The notes: a model not told the origin generated them from the sequence alone. A DNA stretch of 7,278 nucleotides from Pseudomonadota bacterium (GCA_023426225.1 JAFABD010000231.1:1-7278), one strand, 5' to 3'. Positions 1-5,471 are shown, counted from the stretch's first letter. Program-made: numbers and translations.

Positions 1-400
1 GCGCCCGCACCGCGCCCTGCTCGCCGTGCAGCGCGCGGATCATCCCCGGCGCGAACACCGCCGCCGCCGCGCCTGCCGCACCCTGCGCGAACCGCAGCGC
101 GATCAGCACGGGCAGTTCGCGGCTCGCCGCACATGCAAATCCCGCCAGCGCATAGGCCAGCAGCGACGCGACGAGCAGCCGGCGCGGATCGTGGCGGGCA
201 CCCAGCTCGCCGAACGCGAGCAGCCCCAGCGCGGCACCGGCGGTAAAGGCCGCCAGAACGAGCTGGGCCTGCGCCGCATTGCCGCCCAGCACGCCGGGCA
301 GCATCGGGACGGCGGGAAGGATCAGGTCGGTGCCGGCGATGCCGGTCACGGTCGCGCCGGCGATCAGCGCAAAGGCAAGCATGGGACGGGATATGGACAT
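1..400 (-). CDS. MFS efflux transporter, Bcr/CflA-like, N-terminal part (cut by window edge)
   Basis: Reading leftwards from the ATG at 398-400, 133 codons are open to the window edge. The product begins MSISRPMLAFALIAG and has about four hydrophobic segments: residues ~7-28, 45-65, 74-92 and 97-118. The segment TDLILPAVPMLPG at the end of helix 1, a degenerate MFS motif A loop (FGELGARHDPRRLLV, ~63-77) between helices 2 and 3, and LIALRFAQGAAGAAAAVFAPGMIRAL (given here only as a landmark for ~99-124) follow the pattern of Bcr/CflA proton-driven drug exporters. Motif A lacks the usual central Asp-Arg and has RHDPRR instead. An AGGGG sits 9 nt upstream of the start, in a small GGGGC/GCCCC hairpin (401-413) that could hide it. 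The gene is divergent from the HAD gene. Family is well supported; substrate is unknown. Confidence 0.
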   Translation of the reverse strand, partial: MSISRPMLAFALIAGATVTGIAGTDLILPAVPMLPGVLGGNAAQAQLVLAAFTAGAALGLLAFGELGARHDPRRLLVASLLAYALAGFACAASRELPVLIALRFAQGAAGAAAAVFAPGMIRALHGEQGAVRA

Positions 401-438
401 GGGGCCGCGCCCCTAGCCCGGCGGCCGCAGCAGCGCCA

Positions 439-455
439 ACGCATAAGTTATGCGT
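439..455. promoter_or_regulatory. Perfect 17-bp palindrome, probable operator in a divergent promoter region
   Basis: ACGCATAAGTTATGCGT is an 8+1+8 perfect inverted repeat with an AT-rich core in otherwise very GC-rich DNA. It lies 39 bp upstream of the MFS start and 81 bp upstream of the HAD start. The position and symmetry fit a dimeric repressor or activator site that could act on either gene. The cognate regulator is not identifiable; it could be encoded beyond the left edge. Confidence 0.
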
Positions 456-535
456 GGTCGCCGCCCGCACGTTCGGGCACAACCCGCGCCGATCGGCGAC
501 GGGCGTCCTGCCCGCGCCCCGTCAGGAACCGCCCC

Positions 536-1231
536 ATGGCCATCTCGCTCATCCTGCTCGATGCCGACGACACGCTCTGGCACAATATGCGCCATTTCAA
601 CGCTGCCGAGGCCGCCTTTGCCGACATGCTCGCCCCCTTTGCCGAAGCGGGGATCGCGCAGGCGACGCTGGCCGAGGTCGAGGCACGCAACCTCGGCCAT
701 TACGGCTATGGCGCCAAAAGCTTCACGCTCTCGATGATCGAGGCGGCGATCGCGTTGGGGGGCGACGCGCTGCCGATCGACAATATCCGCCGCATCCTCG
801 CCGCGGGTCGGACACTGCTCGGCCATCCGGTCGAGCTGTTCGACGGCGTCGAGGACACGATCGCGCAACTGGCCGAACGCGGCGATCTCGTCCTCGTGAC
901 CAAAGGCGACCTGCTCCATCAGGAGGCAAAGCTCGCCGCCTCGGGGCTCGGCCGCCATTTTGCGGGGGTCGAAATCGTCAGCGACAAGACCGTGGCGACC
1001 TTTACCGGGCTGTTCGCGCGGCACGGCGTCGCGCCCGAACAGGCGATCATGGCGGGCGATTCGCTGCGTTCGGACGTCGTGCCGGCGCTCGCCGCCGGCG
1101 CCTGGGCCGCCTTTGTCCCGCAACCGCTCGCCTGGGCGCACGAACATGCCGCCGAGCCGGTCGGCGAGCCGCGCTACCGGCGCCTGGCGACGCTCGCCGA
1201 GCTGCCCGCGCTCATCGACGCGATCGGCTGA
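536..1231 (+). CDS. HAD-superfamily hydrolase (probable small-molecule phosphatase)
   Basis: A 231-residue protein with all four HAD motifs visible. Motif I is D9-A-D11-D-T13 after a hydrophobic strand (nucleophile D9, acid/base D11). Motif II is T122 in LVLVTKGD. Motif III is K151 in SDK. Motif IV is G174-D175-S176 with D180. These build a Mg2+-dependent phosphoaspartate active site in a cytoplasmic Rossmann-like domain. Residues ~16-95 form an all-alpha insert between motifs I and II, the C1-type cap that sets substrate choice. The length is typical for a stand-alone HAD phosphatase. The ATG at 536 is chosen because AGGAA at 524-528 sits 7 nt upstream and motif I starts at once; the frame remains open further upstream but that part is arginine-rich and unlike a protein domain. 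The gene converges on the XRE regulator with 3 bp between stops. Substrate is unknown. Confidence 0.
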   Translation: MAISLILLDADDTLWHNMRHFNAAEAAFADMLAPFAEAGIAQATLAEVEARNLGHYGYGAKSFTLSMIEAAIALGGDALPIDNIRRILAAGRTLLGHPVELFDGVEDTIAQLAERGDLVLVTKGDLLHQEAKLAASGLGRHFAGVEIVSDKTVATFTGLFARHGVAPEQAIMAGDSLRSDVVPALAAGAWAAFVPQPLAWAHEHAAEPVGEPRYRRLATLAELPALIDAIG

Positions 1232-1241
1232 GGCTCAGCCG
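1225..1241. terminator. Shared stop-codon palindrome, possible bidirectional terminator stem
   Basis: CGGCTGAGGCTCAGCCG is a perfect 8+1+8 inverted repeat. It contains the TGA of the HAD gene (1229-1231) and, on the other strand, the TGA of the XRE gene (1235-1237), because both genes end in a Gly codon GGC followed by TGA and G. It can fold as a short stem on either transcript. There is no T-run on either side, so intrinsic termination is only possible, not shown. Confidence 0.
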
Positions 1242-1876
1242 GTCACCGCCAGCGTTTCGACCAGCCTCGCCTTGGCGCCGTCGGACAGCGTCATCCGCGT
1301 CCAGCGGCACCGGCTCGGCCGGATGGGAACCAGCGTGGCGCCGTTGTCGCCGGTGTCGAACTCGACCGGCGCGGGCGCCAGCGCGTCGTGCCATCCCCGC
1401 GCCGCGAGCGCCGCCTCCGCCGCCATCAGCTCCGGGGTCGAATAGCGCCACAGCGACCGGCCGAGCAGCGCCGCGCCCGCCACGCCGAACGACGCGCCCC
1501 GCTGCGGCGAAAAGGCGAGCAGCCGGTGGCTCGCGTCGCAGACGAGGTGGATCGCGCGCGGGCTCTCCTCGATCAGCCGTTTCAGCGCCGCATCGGCGGC
1601 ATCGCTCAGCCGCGCCGCCACCAGCGCCTCGATCCGTCGTGCCGCCGCCGGGTCGATCGCCAGCGTGCCGTCCTCCCATCGCGAGATCGTCGATTGCGCG
1701 ACGCCCAGCCGCTCGGCGGCGTGCGCCTGCTTGACGCGGTGGAGCAACCGCCACCGCCGCAACGCATTCCGCAGCGCCGTGCCGTCGAGCGGCCCGGCAT
1801 CGCCCGGCAACGCCGCTTCGCCCGCCGCTTCTCCCGACGCTTCCCGCAGACGACGACGGGACGAACCGACAATCAT
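1235..1876 (-). CDS. XRE-type helix-turn-helix transcriptional regulator with PAS-like C-terminal domain
   Basis: A 213-residue protein. Residues ~33-84 form an XRE/Cro-type helix-turn-helix: a helix ALRRWRLLHRVKQ, then AHAAERLGVAQSTISRWEDG (51-70) as the turn and recognition helix, then a closing helix around AARRIEALVAA. Residues ~105-210 are a second domain. IHLVCDASHRLLAFSP followed by LLGRSLWRYSTPELMA resembles a degenerate PAS or similar ligand-sensing fold; this is an inference from pattern only. The ATG at 1874-1876 is chosen because AAGGAG lies exactly 5 nt upstream, while the only upstream extension needs a TTG. The gene is divergent from the PaiB-like gene, so it may repress itself and that neighbour; this is inferred from position. 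DNA binding is well supported; the signal sensed is unknown. Confidence 0.
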   Translation of the reverse strand: MIVGSSRRRLREASGEAAGEAALPGDAGPLDGTALRNALRRWRLLHRVKQAHAAERLGVAQSTISRWEDGTLAIDPAAARRIEALVAARLSDAADAALKRLIEESPRAIHLVCDASHRLLAFSPQRGASFGVAGAALLGRSLWRYSTPELMAAEAALAARGWHDALAPAPVEFDTGDNGATLVPIRPSRCRWTRMTLSDGAKARLVETLAVTG

Positions 1877-1881
1877 GGCGA

Positions 1882-1887
1882 CTCCTT
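1882..1887 (-). promoter_or_regulatory. Ribosome binding site of the XRE regulator gene
   Basis: On the minus strand AAGGAG precedes the ATG at 1876 with a 5-nt spacer. It is one of the two best Shine-Dalgarno matches in the window and it decides the start against a TTG 66 nt further upstream. Confidence 0.
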
Positions 1888-1913
1888 GTCCGCTGCGAGG
1901 AACGATCCGGCGC

Positions 1914-1942
1914 ATCATCCCCCCGCCGCGCCGCGTTGCCAA
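1914..1942 (-). promoter_or_regulatory. Probable sigma70-type promoter of the XRE regulator gene
   Basis: On the minus strand TTGGCA (-35, five of six consensus bases, 1942-1937) is followed after 17 bp by GATGAT (-10, four of six, 1919-1914). Transcription would start near 1907, giving a leader of about 30 nt that contains the AAGGAG site. Spacing and placement are good; activity is not shown. Confidence 0.
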
Positions 1943-1982
1943 GGCCCGCCGCCGATCCGGCTTCGCGGCGACACTGCCGAGC

Positions 1983-2017
1983 TGCTATCCTTTCGGCCGG
2001 GATGCTATGCTTTCGGC
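1983..2017 (+). repeat. 15-bp direct repeat, 20-bp offset, abutting the PaiB start codon
   Basis: TGCTATCCTTTCGGC (1983-1997) and TGCTATGCTTTCGGC (2003-2017) differ at one base and are offset by exactly 20 bp, close to two helical turns. The second copy ends directly at the ATG at 2018. Each copy contains a -10-like hexamer (TATCCT, TATGCT). The TATGCT at 2006-2011 would place a transcription start at about the ATG itself. This could be an operator with two half-sites overlapping the promoter, or a duplicated -10 region. No good -35 is seen. Confidence 0.
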
Positions 2018-2647
2018 ATGTATCGCCCGCCCGCCTTTCGTGAAGACCGTGTCGAAATCCTGCACGACGCGATCCGCGCGCATCCGCTCGCGACGCTCGT
2101 CACCTGCGGAGCATCGGGTCTGATCGCGAATGTCGTCCCGTTCGGCCTTCGGACGCGCGGTGAAACCGGTGTCCTGCGTGCCCATCTCGCCAAAGCGAAC
2201 GGGCAGGTCGCCGACCTCCGCGCCGGGGCGCCGACGCTGGTGCTGTTCCACGGCCCGCAGGCCTATGTCTCGCCGTCATGGTATCCGGCCAAGCGCGAAC
2301 ACGGCAGGGTGGTGCCGACCTGGAACTATGTGATCGTTCAGGTGCGGGGCGCGCCGCGCATCGTCGAGGATGCCGACTGGCTGCGCGATCAGATCGCCGA
2401 TCTCACCGCGACGCACGAACGCGGCCGGGCCGAGCCGTGGCGCGTGGCGGACGCCCCCGCCGACTTCGTCGCGGCGCAGATGAAGGGCATCGTCGGGCTG
2501 GAGGTCGCGATCGATCGGATCGAGGGCAAGTGGAAGGTCAGCCAGAACCAGCCCGCGCCCAATCGTCACGGCGTCGAACAGGGCCTGCGCGCCGATGGCC
2601 ATGACGATCTTGCCGGGCTGGTGGCGGGCTGGGCCGACGACGCCTGA
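2018..2647 (+). CDS. paiB: PaiB-family FMN-binding protein / negative transcriptional regulator
   Basis: A 209-residue protein that matches the PaiB family (FMN_bind_2) along its full length. Landmarks are HLAKAN (56-61), FHGPQAYVSPSWYPA (77-91), VPTWNY (99-104), FVAAQMKGIVGLEV (150-163) and KWKVSQNQP (171-179). The family folds as a split-barrel flavin-binding dimer. In Bacillus subtilis PaiB acts with the acetyltransferase PaiA on sporulation and protease genes; outside Firmicutes the role is mostly untested. No paiA-like acetyltransferase gene is adjacent. The ATG at 2018 fits the family N-terminus (MYRPPAF), yet has no Shine-Dalgarno sequence upstream and is directly preceded by a direct repeat with a -10-like hexamer, so leaderless translation is likely. 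The gene is divergent from the XRE regulator, 141 bp apart. Family is firm; regulatory function is inferred. The symbol marks the family only. Confidence 0.
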   Translation: MYRPPAFREDRVEILHDAIRAHPLATLVTCGASGLIANVVPFGLRTRGETGVLRAHLAKANGQVADLRAGAPTLVLFHGPQAYVSPSWYPAKREHGRVVPTWNYVIVQVRGAPRIVEDADWLRDQIADLTATHERGRAEPWRVADAPADFVAAQMKGIVGLEVAIDRIEGKWKVSQNQPAPNRHGVEQGLRADGHDDLAGLVAGWADDA

Positions 2648-2701
2648 CCCCGGCGCTCGGCCATTTTCCGGCGTGACCGCCGGCGAGGCGGGGAAATCGG
2701 C

Positions 2702-2738
2702 CATCGCCACATCGCCACATCGCCACATCGCCACATCG
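2702..2738. repeat. Octanucleotide tandem repeat, (CATCGCCA) x 4.6
   Basis: The 8-bp unit CATCGCCA is repeated perfectly for 37 bp, starting 54 bp after the PaiB stop. The period is not a multiple of three and no credible gene spans it, so it is an intergenic microsatellite that is expected to vary in length by replication slippage. Confidence 0.
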
Positions 2739-2850
2739 TCGCCGACGGCCCGGTTCGAACAAGACGGCCTGATCGAGGCGCTGACGACCGACGGTATCCC
2801 GCACCTGCCCGAAGGCGGCAGGGCGATCGTCCGCGATCCGATCGACATCG
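2739..2850. other. Intergenic stretch between the microsatellite and the repeat array
   Basis: No gene is supported here. Open frames cross it on both strands but show no domain, no ribosome binding site and no sensible start. It could be decayed sequence related to the repeat array that follows, though I cannot align it convincingly. Confidence 0.
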
Positions 2851-2877
2851 GCGGCCTCGCGCCGCGGGCGCGACCGG
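2851..2877 (+). repeat. Left 27-bp direct repeat flanking the tandem array
   Basis: This 27-bp sequence matches 3662-3688 in the same orientation with two mismatches (positions 7 and 9). The last 18 bases, starting CGCCGCGGG and ending GCGACCGG, are identical. The two copies bracket the ~174-bp tandem array from outside. Confidence 0.
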
Positions 2878-2907
2878 GCCGCGCACGCGACGCGGATGCT
2901 GGCGTGG

Positions 2908-3604
2908 GAACGCCGATGCGATGCCCGGCGGGTCTTCATCGCGCCACCCCGGCCCACCATGTTCGTCCGGGACACCGAACGCAGCCTGCCCCCCGCCGAG
3001 GCCGAGGTGCGCGCCGACGCGATGGCCGGGCCTGTTCGGACCGGGGATACACGCCGGTCCTGCTTCCGCCTTTCCGCGCAGCCGAACGCCGACGCGATGC
3101 CCGGGTTTTCATCGCGCCTTCCTGTCCCGCCGTCTTCGCCCGGAACGCCGAACGCAGCCTGCCCCCGCCGATGCCGGGGCGCGCGCTGACGCGATGGCCG
3201 AGGCCTGTGCGGACCGGGGATACACGCCGGTCCCGCTTCCGCTGCTCCGCGCGGCCGAACGCCGACGCGATGCCCGCCGGGTCTTCATTGCGCCACCCCG
3301 GCCCACCGTCTTCGTCCGGAACACCGAACGCAGCCGGCCCCGCCGATGCCGGGGCACGCGCCGACGCGATGGCCGGAGCCTGTTCGGACCTGCGATACAC
3401 GCCGGTTCTGCTTCCGCTGCTCCGCGCAGCCGAACGCCGACGCGATGCCCGGGTTTTCAACGCGCCTTCCTGGCCCACCGTCGTCGCCCGGAACGCCGAA
3501 CCTAGCCAAGCCTGACCGGAACCGAGGCACGCTATGACGCGACGGCCGAGGCCTGTTCGGACCCGGGATACACGCCGGTCGCGCTTCCCATGGCCTCGGT
3601 TACC
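2908..3604. repeat. Tandem array of four ~174-bp units in alternating A-B-A-B order
   Basis: Units begin with GAACGCCGAYGCGATGCCC at 2908 (176 bp), 3084 (173 bp), 3257 (175 bp) and 3432 (173 bp); a degraded trace begins at 3605. Units 1 and 3 share GGGTCTTCAT, GCGCCACCCCGGCCCACC, CCGGRACACCGAAC and GGTYCTGCTTCCG. Units 2 and 4 share CGGGTTTTCA, GCGCCTTCCTG, GCCCGGAACGCCGAAC and GGCCGAGGCCTG, and are exactly equal in length. The array is thus two copies of a ~349-bp dimer. None of the unit lengths is a multiple of three, so the reading frame changes at each unit and a repeat protein is unlikely on either strand. Each unit carries a 23-nt stem-loop region at 3038-3060, 3211-3233, 3386-3408 and 3559-3581. 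Unit 4 is the most diverged. Function is unknown. Confidence 0.
3038..3060. other. Stem-loop GGACCGG-9 nt-CCGGTCC, first of four copies in the array
   Basis: A perfect 7-bp stem encloses a 9-nt loop GGATACACG. The same element recurs at 3211-3233 (perfect), 3386-3408 (outer five pairs kept with one G-T wobble, two inner pairs lost) and 3559-3581 (outer pair lost). The loop core GATACACG is invariant in all four copies, more constant than the surrounding unit. It could be a structured RNA element or a protein-binding site. Confidence 0.
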
Positions 3605-3661
3605 GAACACGCGATCTTCGTCCGCCGCCGCCTCGGCGGATCGCCCGATGCGCGCCGTCGT

Positions 3662-3688
3662 GCGGCCCCCCGCCGCGGGCGCGACCGG
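3662..3688 (+). repeat. Right 27-bp direct repeat flanking the tandem array
   Basis: This is the partner of 2851-2877: same orientation, two mismatches in 27 bp, with an 18-bp identical core. It lies 57 bp beyond the last full unit. It may mark the ends of an ancestral insertion or duplication that included the array. Confidence 0.
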
Positions 3689-4006
3689 ATCGGTCGGCGC
3701 CTCCGACGCTCCGGCTGCGGATCGGCGATCCCACCGGCCTTGATCACGCCGGAACGCGCCGGAACCAGCGCGGCGGCGCGGGCTTATGGGTCCCCGTCCA
3801 GCGTCCGCGCGAGGCGCTGATCCGCAACGCGCTCGCAAACCGCCGTCCGCGCCAATCGGGGCCTCATGCAATTGCTTAGCAATCGCGCCTCGGTCTCGCG
3901 CGCTCGGCGTTACGCACCGCAGGCGGAGGCGCCCGATTCACCGGCCTTTTCGCTCTCGCGTTGCATTAGCGCCTCCACAGACCCTCCGGCCGCCATATCC
4001 CTGCAA
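3689..4006. other. Intergenic region upstream of the DUF4142 gene
   Basis: I see no supportable gene. Open frames are arginine- and proline-rich without domains. From about 3865 the base composition becomes less GC-rich, as expected for a regulatory region. It contains an ATTGC/GCAAT dyad (3871-3883) and a similar TTGCATTAGCGCCT at 3961-3974. Confidence 0.
3871..3883. promoter_or_regulatory. Small perfect dyad ATTGCTTAGCAAT, possible operator
   Basis: Two 5-bp arms, ATTGC and GCAAT, flank a TTA centre. It stands in a locally AT-rich patch about 180 bp upstream of the DUF4142 gene. A similar but imperfect GCAATTG-based dyad lies upstream of parA at 5803-5821. No binding protein can be named. 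Confidence 0.
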
Positions 4007-4032
4007 GGAACACAATCGCGCCGCGATCGGTT
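4007..4032 (+). promoter_or_regulatory. Predicted EcfG (general stress sigma factor) promoter of the DUF4142 gene
   Basis: GGAAC at 4007-4011 is followed after 17 bases by GGTT at 4029-4032, that is GGAAC-N19-TT. The alphaproteobacterial general stress sigma factor (EcfG/RpoE2) recognises GGAAC-N16/17-CGTT, so only the first base of the -10 part deviates. The -10 TT lies 27 bp before the ATG and leaves room for a short leader with the AAGGAGAGG site. None of the other GGAAC occurrences I checked in the window has a matching -10 part at this distance. Confidence 0.
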
Positions 4033-4059
4033 CAGCCGCCACCAAAAGGAGAGGTTCGC

Positions 4060-4707
4060 ATGACCAAGACCTTCGTTCTCTTGGGCGCCGCGGCGCTCGC
4101 GCTCACTGCCTGCGATCGCAACGGCGGCACCACGGCCGACAACGGCACCACCGCTGCCGACAATCTGGGCTCGGACATGGGCAACACGGCCAGCGCCGCG
4201 CAGGGCACGGTCGAGGATACCGCCGGCGCAGCCGTCGGCATGGGTGCCGCCCCCGCTGCCAACACGGCCGACGGCTATGTCACCAATGCCGCGATCAGCG
4301 ACATGTACGAGATCGAGGCGAGCAAGCTCGCGCTCCAGAAATCGCAGTCGCCCGCGATCAAGAAGTTCGCCCAGCAGATGATCGCCGATCACACCAGGAC
4401 GACCGACCAGCTCAAGGCGACGCTCAAGACCGCCAATCTTCAGCTCACCCCGCCCAAGCAGCTCGACGATCGCCGCCAGGGGCTGATCGACAACCTCAAG
4501 CCGCTGTCGGGCAAGGATTTCGACAAGGCCTATCTCGATCAGCAGACCGCCGCGCACAGCGAGGCGCACACGCTCCACAGCGACTTTGCCGAGGACGGCG
4601 ACAACGACGCGCTCAAGAAGTTCGCCGCGACGACCGCGCCCAAGGTCCAGCACCATCTCGACATGGTGAAACAGCTCGACAAGGGCGGCGCCGACGGCAC
4701 GGACTGA
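4060..4707 (+). CDS. DUF4142 domain lipoprotein
   Basis: A 215-residue protein. Residues 1-18 form a lipoprotein signal peptide: MTKTF, a hydrophobic run, then the lipobox L15-T-A-C18, so Cys18 should be lipidated after cleavage. Residues ~20-70 are a flexible Thr/Ala/Asn/Gly-rich linker with near repeats of TADNGTTAADN. Residues ~71-205 are the helical DUF4142 domain, with YVTNAAISDMYEIEASKLALQ, the FAQQMIADHTRTTDQLK helix, FDKAYLDQQTAAHSEA and a final helix with VQHHLDMVKQLD. The fold is a ferritin-like helical bundle in the periplasm; biochemical role is unknown, although members often appear in stress regulons. Asp19 right after the Cys would, by the E. coli rule, favour inner-membrane retention. 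The start is fixed by AAAAGGAGAGG at 4044-4054. Just upstream is an EcfG-type promoter. It converges on the SPFH gene. Confidence 0.
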   Translation: MTKTFVLLGAAALALTACDRNGGTTADNGTTAADNLGSDMGNTASAAQGTVEDTAGAAVGMGAAPAANTADGYVTNAAISDMYEIEASKLALQKSQSPAIKKFAQQMIADHTRTTDQLKATLKTANLQLTPPKQLDDRRQGLIDNLKPLSGKDFDKAYLDQQTAAHSEAHTLHSDFAEDGDNDALKKFAATTAPKVQHHLDMVKQLDKGGADGTD

Positions 4708-4716
4708 CCGGCGGTC

Positions 4717-4739
4717 GCGGGGCGCGTGCGTCGCCCCGC
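4717..4739. terminator. GC-rich hairpin between convergent genes, probable bidirectional terminator
   Basis: GCGGGGCG (4717-4724) and CGCCCCGC (4732-4739) form a perfect 8-bp stem with a 7-nt loop. It starts 9 bp after the lipoprotein stop and 49 bp before the SPFH stop on the other strand. There is no T-run, which is common for GC-rich genomes, so termination strength is uncertain. Confidence 0.
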
Positions 4740-4788
4740 CCCTGCCCCGTCGCCTGTCGTGCCGACGCGCGCCCCCGCGGGCGGAGGT

Positions 4789-5469
4789 TCAGTCCGCGGG
4801 CGCCGCCTCCGCTGCGGGAAGCGCGACCGTGTCGACCCCCAGCTCGGTACAGCACAGCCCCATCGCCTCGAACATGGCGTCGGCCGCCGCCTGCAGCCGG
4901 CCGGCAAGCGCGCCCGGATCGACCGTCAGCGCCGCCAGCGCCAGCCCCGGCACGCCCAGCGTCCGCTCGACCCCCGCCATCAGCGCGGCATCGAGCACCG
5001 GCGCGATCGCCTCGATCGAAAGGTCGCGACGGCCGCGCAGGAACGTCTCAGCAAAGCGCGGCAGCGACGCGACGCGAAACGCGTAATTGCCCGCCACCGC
5101 CACGGGCACCCGCCCGCGATCCTTGTCGTCGACGAGCAGCGGCTGCGGCGTCACCCAGCGCATCCCGATCCGCTCCTCGATCGACACGAAGCACAGATCG
5201 GCCTCGAACGGTGCGGGGGGCAGGTCGTCCCAGCCGCGCAGCCGCGCCAGCCCCGGCATCGCCGCCGGCCCGGGCCGGTGCGTCCCCGGGGCAAGGATGT
5301 CGACAAGCGCCCCCTCCTCGAACACCAGCAGCCGCTGCGTCGGCGCGACGCGGATCCGCGCCTCGGGCGCGATCCGTCCCTGCCCCGCGGGAAAGGGCGC
5401 CGCGAGCACGCCCGGCTCATCGGGCCATTCGACCCGATCGACCCGCTCGCGCGATGGACTTTCCAGCAT
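4789..5469 (-). CDS. SPFH/Band-7 domain protein, YdjI-like, compact form
   Basis: A 226-residue protein whose residues ~11-215 follow the bacterial YdjI / Band_7_1 pattern. VEWPDEPGVLAAPFP is the N-terminal strand. IRVAPTQRLLVFEEGALVDILAPGTH (landmark for ~39-64) matches the usual v-esQ-avf-neGki-d-f-pG-y. Then come LRGWDDLPPAPFEADLCFVS, RWVTPQP, GRVPVAVAGNYAFRVASLPRF and a C-terminal alpha-helical part. Family members scaffold membrane or cytosolic assemblies; in Bacillus YdjI works with phage-shock-like proteins. This version lacks a transmembrane segment and ends about where many relatives add a zinc-ribbon tail. The ATG at 5467-5469 is chosen over a TTG at 5490 because GGGGAGGGG precedes it closely. 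The gene seems monocistronic and converges on the lipoprotein. Fold assignment is good; cellular role is inferred. Confidence 0.
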   Translation of the reverse strand: MLESPSRERVDRVEWPDEPGVLAAPFPAGQGRIAPEARIRVAPTQRLLVFEEGALVDILAPGTHRPGPAAMPGLARLRGWDDLPPAPFEADLCFVSIEERIGMRWVTPQPLLVDDKDRGRVPVAVAGNYAFRVASLPRFAETFLRGRRDLSIEAIAPVLDAALMAGVERTLGVPGLALAALTVDPGALAGRLQAAADAMFEAMGLCCTELGVDTVALPAAEAAPAD

Positions 5470-5471
5470 CA

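Noticed and set aside
26..535. Upstream extension of the HAD gene frame
   Set aside because: It overlaps the MFS gene on the other strand, is Arg/Gln-rich with no family match, and a good ribosome binding site fixes the ATG at 536.
413..1147. Antisense open frame over the HAD gene
   Set aside because: No domain pattern is visible, and the opposite strand carries all four HAD motifs.
1877..1942. Longer XRE protein starting at a TTG at 1942
   Set aside because: It would cover the predicted promoter, has no clear ribosome binding site, and the ATG at 1876 has an ideal AAGGAG.
2668..2683. CCGGCG/CGCCGG hairpin after paiB as a terminator
   Set aside because: The stem is only 6 bp and no T-run follows on the plus strand; the TTTT lies before the stem.
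2908..3604. CRISPR array
   Set aside because: Units are ~174 bp and similar over their whole length, with no short constant repeat and unique spacers, and no cas genes are present.
2595..3871. Long open frames on both strands across the repeat array (up to about 310 codons)
   Set aside because: They are Arg/Pro/Ala-rich without domains, lack ribosome binding sites, and the repeat steps of 173-176 bp change the frame in each unit. Openness is explained by high GC content.
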